In this document: one piece after another, positions 1 to 5,716 of the stretch
Numbering within the stretch: position 1 is the stretch's first letter
Layout: each line of letters starts with the position of its first letter
Assembly (NCBI GenBank): GCA_937974175.1
Contig: CALJIG010000050.1
Span: 1-13,826 of the forward strand
DNA length: 13,826 nucleotides
Origin: an uncultured Ignavibacteria bacterium
GTDB lineage: Bacteria > Bacteroidota > Ignavibacteria > Tepidaquicellales > Tepidaquicellaceae
Reading direction: 5' to 3'
The notes under the pieces: model-generated
Databases searched by the model: none
Seen by the model: only the letters and a program-made list of their open reading frames with translations
Told to the model about the DNA's origin: nothing
Program-made: the position numbers and the translations under genes

Positions 1-93
1 AAGACTTCAGAGAAGAAAAAAATAGAGAAAAAATTAAGTCTATTTGGAATAAAGTATGATTTGATTGTCATGATTGGAACAGAATTTGAATAA
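1..93 (+). CDS. Possible 3' end of a gene cut by the window edge
   Basis: Frame 1 is open from the first base to a TAA at 91-93 and would encode 30 residues. They run from a lysine/glutamate-rich helix-like stretch into a hydrophobic strand (KYDLIVMIGTEFE). This helix-then-D-hydrophobic-strand ending is reminiscent of the last segment of minimal nucleotidyltransferases, and loosely resembles the end of the MntA-like protein at 9517-9798. That resemblance is by eye over about 25 residues and is weak. In DNA this AT-rich, 30 codons without a stop would occur by chance a few percent of the time. The family assignment is speculative; that this is a coding tail at all is only somewhat more likely than not. 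Confidence 0.35.
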   Translation, partial: KTSEKKKIEKKLSLFGIKYDLIVMIGTEFE

Positions 94-102
94 TATTATA
101 AT
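74..102 (+). promoter_or_regulatory. Candidate distal sigma-70-like promoter for the outer-membrane gene
   Basis: TTGGAA at 74-79 is followed after 17 bases by a perfect TATAAT at 97-102. Transcription would start near 109, giving a leader of about 115 bases before the ATG at 225. The -35 lies inside the possible gene tail at 1-93. In DNA this AT-rich, -10 matches are cheap, so the support comes from the spacing and the -35. Confidence 0.35.
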
Positions 103-177
103 ATGAATTGTAAAAATATAAAAAATGTGCAAATTTTAAGATTAAATCTGACACTTTTGACAAATTTTTACTTCTCT

Positions 178-206
178 TTGACAAAAAAATCAAACATTAA
201 TATTAT
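178..206 (+). promoter_or_regulatory. Candidate proximal sigma-70-like promoter
   Basis: A perfect TTGACA at 178-183 is followed after 17 bases by TATTAT at 201-206. A TATAAT at 204-209 overlaps it at a poorer 20-base spacing. Start of transcription would fall near 213, leaving a leader of only about 12 bases. A purine-rich GGAGA at 216-220 sits 4 bases before the ATG at 225 and could serve as a closely spaced ribosome binding site. This is the best -35 in the window. Confidence 0.45.
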
Positions 207-224
207 AATTTAAATGGAGATGGC

Positions 225-704
225 ATGAAAAAAATAATTTTTCTATCAGTTTTATTCGCAATAATTTGCAGCGCAAATTTATCCAATGCACAAAGCACAC
301 GCGGATTCGGACTTGGTATTATTGTAGGAGAACCGACAGGTGTTTCATTTAAAGGTTGGCTGGATAACAAGAGCGCAGTTGACGGCGCAGTCGCATGGTC
401 ATTTTTAAATAAAGGTTCGTTTCATGTTCACGTTGATTATCTAAGACATGTTCATATTGAAAGCACACCGTCAGGCGAATTTAATTTTCATTATGGAATC
501 GGCGGCAGACTGAAAACAAAAAATACAGATGATGCTACTTCAGACAGCAGATTCGGCGCAAGAATACCATTAGGTTTGGATTACAATTTTTCAGGGGAGC
601 CTATAGAAATCTTTCTTGAAGTCGCTCCGGTTTTAGATTTCAGCCCGAAAACAGAGGCATCATTCAACGGAGCATTGGGCATAAGATTTTATTTCGGCAA
701 TTAA
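225..704 (+). CDS. Small predicted outer-membrane beta-barrel protein
   Basis: The 159-residue product begins with a classical signal peptide: MKK, a hydrophobic core, then SNA before Gln23, so cleavage is predicted after Ala22. Cys15 is not preceded by a lipobox. The mature part opens with glycine-rich alternating residues (GFGLGIIVGEPTG) and is built of short amphipathic strands such as FHVHVDYL and IEIFLEV. It ends in a final strand (GALGIRFYFGN) with aromatic residues near the C terminus, as in small outer-membrane barrels. I do not recognise a named family with confidence, and no enzyme motif is visible. The ATG is chosen because it starts the signal peptide and follows GGAGA by 4 bases. 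The DinB-like gene starts 17 bases downstream, so the two are probably co-transcribed. A transport or structural role in the outer membrane is inference. Confidence 0.7.
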   Translation: MKKIIFLSVLFAIICSANLSNAQSTRGFGLGIIVGEPTGVSFKGWLDNKSAVDGAVAWSFLNKGSFHVHVDYLRHVHIESTPSGEFNFHYGIGGRLKTKNTDDATSDSRFGARIPLGLDYNFSGEPIEIFLEVAPVLDFSPKTEASFNGALGIRFYFGN

Positions 705-721
705 AAAAAAATTAAATATAA

Positions 722-1222
722 ATGAATTCAAATGTTCAGTTACTGAAGTGGATGCTTCAGGATGTAAGAGTTGAGACGTTAAAAGGAATTGAAGGGCTTA
801 CAAAAGAAAAATTATTTCAGGCGCCGGCAGAAGGAGAGTTCCCTATCGGCGCTTATCTCATGCACTTCGGCGAGTGTGATGTATTCTGGTACTCACAGCT
901 TTCCGGAGAGCAGATGCCGGTGGAACTTAGTAAACGTGTTTATGAAAACTGCTGGTTCGATTGTCCTGCAGAAGAGTTTAATCCCCCGAAAGAAGCGCCG
1001 GAAGTAACTGAATATCTTGATGCCATTGCCGCGACAAGAAAAATCCTTTTTGAATACATGGATAAAATGAAAGATACCGAACTTGAAGATGCTGTAAAAT
1101 TAAAAAAGAACGGCGAGCCCCTGACAAAAAAATGGATAATATATCATCTGATTGAACACGAAGCGCATCACAGAGGGCAGATGTTTATGCTGATACGAAA
1201 AGGAAAACTTAGAGAGCAGTAA
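722..1222 (+). CDS. DinB-fold metal-binding protein
   Basis: This 166-residue protein has the length and pattern of the DinB/YfiT four-helix-bundle superfamily. The expected metal-binding histidines are present: His48 in LMHFGECD, and His146 and His150 in the IEHEAHHRGQ signature near the C terminus. The N terminus (LLKWMLQDVRVETLKGIEGLTKEKL) matches the usual first helix and the following 'L..E.L' turn. Some members are thiol transferases acting with mycothiol or bacillithiol, others are of unknown function; the sequence does not reveal the substrate here. It has no signal peptide and should be cytoplasmic. It lies 17 bases after the outer-membrane gene, with no ribosome binding site or promoter of its own that I can see. 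It is followed by a 121-base gap before tkt. The fold call is firm; the reaction is unknown. Confidence 0.85.
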   Translation: MNSNVQLLKWMLQDVRVETLKGIEGLTKEKLFQAPAEGEFPIGAYLMHFGECDVFWYSQLSGEQMPVELSKRVYENCWFDCPAEEFNPPKEAPEVTEYLDAIAATRKILFEYMDKMKDTELEDAVKLKKNGEPLTKKWIIYHLIEHEAHHRGQMFMLIRKGKLREQ

Positions 1223-1343
1223 TTCATTTCAATATATAACATCATTATAAGCAACACTCCGCGTTTTTGTGAATAAATCCAAAAAACTATTTACCGATTT
1301 ATTTTAGCGAAATTTAGTTTAAGTATAAAATATAAATTACATT

Positions 1344-3371
1344 ATGTCAGAAGAACAAAAAACAGATATCAATAATATCGATACGCTTAGTATTAATACA
1401 ATAAGAACTCTTTCAATCGATGCAGTTCAGAAAGTAAACTCCGGCCATCCCGGAATGCCTATGGGCGCAGCTCCAATGGCGCACGTCCTTTGGTCAGGCG
1501 CAATGCATTATAATCCAAATGATACGCACTGGCTTAACCGCGACAGGTTCGTTCTATCTGCGGGGCATGGCTGCATGCTTCAGTACAGTATATTGCATCT
1601 TACAGGATATAAAATTTCAATAGATGATTTAAAAAATTTCCGCCAGCTTCACAGCATAACACCGGGACATCCGGAGTACGGCTTAACTCCCGGAATTGAA
1701 ACAACCACAGGTCCGCTTGGTCAGGGTTTTGCTACGGGAGTAGGAATGGCAGTCGGGCAAAAATATCTTGCTGCAAAATATAATAAGCCCGGCTATGAAA
1801 TTTTTAATTACAGGATTTTCGGAATCTGCAGCGACGGCGATTTAATGGAAGGAATCTCAGCGGAGTCCGCTTCATTTGCAGGACATCTGAAGCTCGGCAA
1901 CCTGATTTATTTCTACGATGATAATCATATCTCAATCGAAGGCGATACTGATATAACTTTCACCGATGATACTACAAAAAGATTTGAATCGTACGGCTGG
2001 CAGGTATTAACTGTTGAAGACGGCAATGATGTTGAAGCTTTGAGAAAAGCGTTGAATGATGCAATTGCGGAAACAAAGAAACCCTCACTTATAAAAGTAA
2101 GAACTCATATTGCATACGGAAGCCCGAACAAACACGATACAGCAGGAGCGCACGGCTCACCGCTTGGCGAAGAAGAAGTAAAACTTACAAAGGAAAATTT
2201 AGGATTTGACCCAGCAAAATTTTTCTATGTTCCTGATGAAGTTTACGATTATTATAAAAAAGCTGCTGAAAAAAATGTAGAATTAAATAATGAATGGAAT
2301 AAAAAATATTCCGAATATAAAACAAAATATCCTGAGCTTGCCGCTGAATTTGAGAATGCAAAAGAAAACAAATTAAATTTAGAATTGAGTAAAGTACTTC
2401 CTGTATTTGAAGCAGATGAAAAGGGAGTTGAAACAAGAAAGGCATCCGGAAAAGTTATCAATGCTCTTGCTGCAAATCTTCCTTTGATGATAGGCGGCTC
2501 GGCAGATTTAGCTCCCTCCAATGATACGGAAATAAAAGATGCTAAGTCGTTCACAGCGGATACCTATTCCGGAAGAAACTTTCACTTCGGAGTAAGAGAA
2601 CACTCCATGGGTGCGGAACTTAACGGCATGAATTTAACTCCGGGAATTATTGCCTACGGCGCAACGTTTCTTATTTTCTCTGATTACATGAAGCCCGCTG
2701 TACGTCTTGCAGCTATTATGAAACTCAGAACAATTTTTATTTTTACGCATGATAGTGTGGGATTAGGTGAAGACGGTACAACACATCAGCCGATTGAACA
2801 GTTAGTCGGACTGAGAGCAATTCCGAACTTAACTGTTATAAGACCGGCAGATGCAAACGAAACGGCATACGCTTGGAAGGCAGCAATAGAGTGCACGGAA
2901 GGACCAACGGCATTGGCTTTGACAAGACAGAAAGTCCCTGTATATGACAGAAGTAAATTCGGTTCTGCTGAAGGAGTTTTAAAAGGAGCTTATATATTAT
3001 CTGATAGTGATGGAACACCTGATTTAATTTTTATAGCGACAGGTTCTGAAGTACAGCTTGCTGTAAAAGCTTCTCAGGCGCTTGCCAAAGAAAATATAAA
3101 ATCACGTGTGGTGAGCATGCCTTCATGGGAATTATTTGAAAAACAATCAGACGAGTATAAACAAAGTGTATTACCTAAGGATGTTAAGAAAAGAGTTGTA
3201 ATAGAAGCAGCTTCTTCAATGGGTTGGTGTAAATACGCCGGAGATGAGGGAGTGATAATAGGAATAGACAGGTTCGGCGAGTCCGCTCCCGCTGAAGAAA
3301 TATTCAAAGAATTTGGTTTTACCCCGGAAAACGTTATAAAGCAGGCAAAAAAATTATTAGGAGATAATTGA
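1344..3371 (+). CDS. tkt: Transketolase
   Basis: Transketolase moves two-carbon ketol units between sugar phosphates in the non-oxidative pentose phosphate pathway, using thiamine diphosphate and a divalent metal. The 675-residue length is normal for the full enzyme. Visible landmarks are SGHPGMPMGAAPMAHVLW (His35), SAGHG (His75), and TTTGPLGQG near 121-128. The diphosphate/metal motif is SDGDLMEG (Asp164) with Asn194 in YDDNHISIEG. His270 lies in GAHGSPLG, the cofactor-activating glutamate is Glu419 in VREHSMGAELNG, and THDSVGLGEDGTTHQP carries His469 and His481. The first Gly of the common GDG is Ser163, a variation seen in other transketolases and not a sign of inactivity. The C-terminal transketolase domain is complete. 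The 121-base upstream gap should hold its promoter; TATAAA at 1324-1329 is a possible -10, but no good -35 lies at the right distance. The protein is cytoplasmic. Confidence 0.98.
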   Translation: MSEEQKTDINNIDTLSINTIRTLSIDAVQKVNSGHPGMPMGAAPMAHVLWSGAMHYNPNDTHWLNRDRFVLSAGHGCMLQYSILHLTGYKISIDDLKNFRQLHSITPGHPEYGLTPGIETTTGPLGQGFATGVGMAVGQKYLAAKYNKPGYEIFNYRIFGICSDGDLMEGISAESASFAGHLKLGNLIYFYDDNHISIEGDTDITFTDDTTKRFESYGWQVLTVEDGNDVEALRKALNDAIAETKKPSLIKVRTHIAYGSPNKHDTAGAHGSPLGEEEVKLTKENLGFDPAKFFYVPDEVYDYYKKAAEKNVELNNEWNKKYSEYKTKYPELAAEFENAKENKLNLELSKVLPVFEADEKGVETRKASGKVINALAANLPLMIGGSADLAPSNDTEIKDAKSFTADTYSGRNFHFGVREHSMGAELNGMNLTPGIIAYGATFLIFSDYMKPAVRLAAIMKLRTIFIFTHDSVGLGEDGTTHQPIEQLVGLRAIPNLTVIRPADANETAYAWKAAIECTEGPTALALTRQKVPVYDRSKFGSAEGVLKGAYILSDSDGTPDLIFIATGSEVQLAVKASQALAKENIKSRVVSMPSWELFEKQSDEYKQSVLPKDVKKRVVIEAASSMGWCKYAGDEGVIIGIDRFGESAPAEEIFKEFGFTPENVIKQAKKLLGDN

Positions 3372-3382
3372 TACCGCCCCTA

Positions 3383-3442
3383 ATCTCCCTCTTTAGAAAG
3401 CTATCATTTATCAAGTCCCGCTTTAGCGGGGGAGGGGGAGAT
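3383..3442. repeat. Nested inverted repeat in the tkt downstream gap
   Basis: In the 165-base gap after tkt, bases 3383-3393 can pair with 3432-3442 (11 pairs, two of them G-T). Inside this lies a tight hairpin with a perfect 5-bp GC stem, 3417-3421 with 3426-3430, and a TTTA loop. The right side is strikingly G-rich (G5-A-G5) against AT-rich surroundings. No T-run follows on either strand, so this is not a standard intrinsic terminator. A dispersed palindromic element or a mRNA 3'-end protecting structure fits as well. It is the only strong secondary structure between tkt and the next gene. Confidence 0.5.
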
Positions 3443-3536
3443 AGAAAATGTCAATTCAACTAAGATTGTATGTATATTAATCCTTTAATTCATTATTTTA
3501 GGGAAAAATTTAATCCGAATATTAATCAATAAAAAT

Positions 3537-3773
3537 ATGAAAATTCAAATAGACTTTCACGGAGAAATGGGAATTGTGAAAACATTAAACATGGAAAATT
3601 CGATTCCGCTGCCTGATATAAATGATACAGTGGAGTTAAATATGGAAGAGTTTGTTGTTGAGGACAGAAACTTCGTTTTTTCCGATGACAGTGTTCTGGT
3701 AGAGATTTTTCTTACAAAAGAATTCGAAGATGATGATGAAGAGTTTGATGAAGAAGAATATACAAAAAATTAA
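3537..3773 (+). CDS. Small acidic protein of unknown function
   Basis: I do not recognise this 78-residue protein. The first 60 residues look like a small all-beta domain: alternating hydrophobic stretches (MKIQIDF, TVELNMEEFVVEDR, NFVFSDD, SVLVEIFLT) and a Pro-rich turn (IPLPDIND). The pattern 'DTVEL..EEFVVEDR.FVF..D.V.VEIFL' is reminiscent of short SH3-like barrel proteins. The tail is extremely acidic: 11 of residues 62-75 are Asp or Glu. There is no signal peptide, membrane segment or cysteine. The coherent hydrophobic periodicity and reasonable codon use argue that it is real despite its size. Its stop codon overlaps the stop of the convergent histidine kinase gene. A binding or adaptor role would be a guess. 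Confidence 0.65.
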   Translation: MKIQIDFHGEMGIVKTLNMENSIPLPDINDTVELNMEEFVVEDRNFVFSDDSVLVEIFLTKEFEDDDEEFDEEEYTKN

Positions 3774-5653
3774 GATGCGTTGAATGTAAGTCTGAAGGTT
3801 GAACCGAGACCAGGTTCAGATTCAAATGTTACTTCACCTCCTAATATATCAGTAAGTTTTTTTACGATTGAAAGACCAAGACCGGTTGAATGCTCTCCTC
3901 CGGTCGGTTTTGCGCTAAGACGGGCAAATTTTTTGAACACACTTTTTTTATCCTCTTCAGTAAATCCCTGACCTTCATCTTTTATTTCAATTACAGCATT
4001 ACCATTTTCATTATAACATTTTACGTGAACAGTTTTTCCCTGAGGTGAATATTTGATTGCATTCGAAAGAAGATTTTCAATAATTTCAGAAAGCGAACTG
4101 CCGTCAGTTTTTAATATCACTTTTCCATCATCGCTTTCAAAATTTACTTTAAGTTCTTTCTGCTTTGCTGCTAATGAAAAATCTTCTATCATCTTTTTAA
4201 GAAGAAGCTTAATATCAAATTCTTCATAGAGAAGATTAAGCCTACCTTCTTCAATAGCATTTATATCAAGCATGTTCTTGATAATCATCTGCATACGTTC
4301 CGCAGTTAGCTCAATCTTACCGATACGTTTTATCACATCTTCCTTAGTGAACTTGTCTATATTTCTTCTTATAGTGGAAGTGTTAAGGATGATACCTGTT
4401 AAAGGATTTTTTAAATCATGAGCAGCGATTCCGAGGAACTCATTTTTTTCCATATTCAAATCGGCAAGTTCAATATTCTTCAATCTGTAAATTTCAGTTT
4501 CTTTCTTCTGCTTATCTACCTCATAAAGCACATGAAGATTTTTGATTTTCTTATCCGATTCATCACTGAAAACTTTCTGCCAATAGTGATAAAATAATTT
4601 ATGATGCTCCAGTGATTTCTGATATTCCCCTATTTCTTCTAACAGCTCTGAATATTCCTGATGGCTGACATGAAGCTGTGTATAGAGCTTCATTGACTCT
4701 GCAAGAGCGATTGAGTTTTCAATAAAAGTCTTTGCTCTTTGAGGTTTCTTTAGCTTGCGATATAGCTTACCAAGCTCAAGACTTGCTTCAGATTCTCCAG
4801 TCTTATCACCTATAGTCTGCCTCATTGAAATACTTTCTGTCAGACAGTCAATCGCTTTATCACTTATGTTCATTGAATTATACGTACCGCCCAGATTACC
4901 GAGGCTTAAGGCTTCACCATACTTATCACCTATCTCACGTTGAATATCAAGCGCCTGCAAATCCATTTCAATACTTTGTTCATGTTTACCCTGATAGTGA
5001 TAAATATTACCGATATTGTTTAAAGAAGTGGCATATAGATGTTTATGTTTAAGCTTATCTGATATATCTCTTGTTTTATAAAAAAGCTCTAAAGCCTTAT
5101 CATATTCATTAAGGCGGAAGTGCATTGCTCCCATATTATTATATACCATACCGGAAGCATATTCTTCATTTAATTCCTGAAAAATTGTTAGAGCTTTTTG
5201 ATAGTATTCAATTGAAGCAGGATTATCTCCCAGTGAAAGATAGACATTTCCGCAGTTATTATAATTATAGGCAATGTTTATTTGTTTATCATATTTCAAA
5301 TGTGTTTCCAGACTTAAAGCATTATATTCGAGAGCTTTTTCAAACTCACCTTCAAAATAATGTGTCTGTCCTATGATATTCTGACTTTTGGCAATATGAA
5401 GTTCATCACCTAATTTTTCAAATATTGAAATCGATTCAATTAATGAATATCGCGCAGAAACATAATTCGACATTTTATAATTGGCATACCCTTTAAAATA
5501 ATGACCGGCACCCAGACCCGGAGCATAATCAATTTCTAATGAAAGTTTAATTAACTCTTCAGCTTTTTTTAAAACAGTTTGGGTTGATGCATCCTTTGAT
5601 GCATTCAATTGGGAGACGAGACTATCTATTTTCTGTATGTCCTGAGAAGACAA
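3770..5653 (-). CDS. Soluble TPR-domain sensor histidine kinase
   Basis: This 627-residue protein autophosphorylates on histidine and passes the phosphate to a response regulator. Residues from about 45 to 360 form tetratricopeptide repeats with a strict 40-residue period (NNCGNVYLSLGD near 132, NNMGAMHFRLNE near 172, NNIGNIYHYQGK near 212, GNLGGTYNSMN near 252). A coiled-coil linker (about 365-402) leads to the dimerisation box FLGIAAHDLKNPLTG with phospho-acceptor His412. The ATPase domain has the N box (NLLSNAIKYSP, Asn527/Asn531), G1 (DEGQG, 559-563), an F box and G2 (STGLGLSIVKKL, 589-600). There is no signal peptide, membrane helix or receiver domain, so it should be cytoplasmic. The start is TTG at 5653-5651: an in-frame TAA lies 9 bases further upstream and the first internal Met is residue 61, already inside the repeats. 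No response regulator is in the window. Confidence 0.93.
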   Translation of the reverse strand: MSSQDIQKIDSLVSQLNASKDASTQTVLKKAEELIKLSLEIDYAPGLGAGHYFKGYANYKMSNYVSARYSLIESISIFEKLGDELHIAKSQNIIGQTHYFEGEFEKALEYNALSLETHLKYDKQINIAYNYNNCGNVYLSLGDNPASIEYYQKALTIFQELNEEYASGMVYNNMGAMHFRLNEYDKALELFYKTRDISDKLKHKHLYATSLNNIGNIYHYQGKHEQSIEMDLQALDIQREIGDKYGEALSLGNLGGTYNSMNISDKAIDCLTESISMRQTIGDKTGESEASLELGKLYRKLKKPQRAKTFIENSIALAESMKLYTQLHVSHQEYSELLEEIGEYQKSLEHHKLFYHYWQKVFSDESDKKIKNLHVLYEVDKQKKETEIYRLKNIELADLNMEKNEFLGIAAHDLKNPLTGIILNTSTIRRNIDKFTKEDVIKRIGKIELTAERMQMIIKNMLDINAIEEGRLNLLYEEFDIKLLLKKMIEDFSLAAKQKELKVNFESDDGKVILKTDGSSLSEIIENLLSNAIKYSPQGKTVHVKCYNENGNAVIEIKDEGQGFTEEDKKSVFKKFARLSAKPTGGEHSTGLGLSIVKKLTDILGGEVTFESEPGLGSTFRLTFNAS

Positions 5654-5677
5654 GAGGTATACTTAAAGTTAAAATAA

Positions 5678-5700
5678 ACTCCCCTCTTGCCGAGGGGAGT
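5678..5700 (-). terminator. Strong stem-loop terminator downstream of the secreted deiminase
   Basis: A perfect 9-bp stem, 5678-5686 with 5692-5700, closes a 5-base loop (TTGCC on the plus strand). It starts 17 bases after the stop codon of the minus-strand deiminase gene. Read on the minus strand it is followed by TTATTTTAACTTT, an interrupted T-rich tract, so it fits an intrinsic terminator. The next gene in the same direction, the histidine kinase, starts only 24 bases beyond it. It could therefore also act as a partial terminator or leader hairpin for that gene. Confidence 0.75.
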
Positions 5701-5716
5701 GAAAATTTAAATCATT

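Noticed and set aside
157..162. TTGACA as a second -35 box
   Set aside because: No -10-like hexamer follows at 16-18 bases; the box at 178-183 has one.
267..275. Lipoprotein signal around Cys15 of the outer-membrane protein
   Set aside because: The residues before Cys are Ile-Ile, not a lipobox with Gly/Ala/Ser at -1; SNA at 20-22 is a better signal peptidase I site.
1223..1343. Terminator or RNA gene between the DinB-like gene and tkt
   Set aside because: No stable stem-loop and no tRNA- or riboswitch-like structure could be found; only AT-rich spacer.
2252..2554. 100-codon open frame on the minus strand inside tkt
   Set aside because: It is antisense to well-conserved transketolase sequence with no recognisable motif, so it is a shadow of the real frame.
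3426..3440. G-quadruplex candidate
   Set aside because: There are only two long G-runs where four are needed; the hairpin pairing explains the G-richness better.
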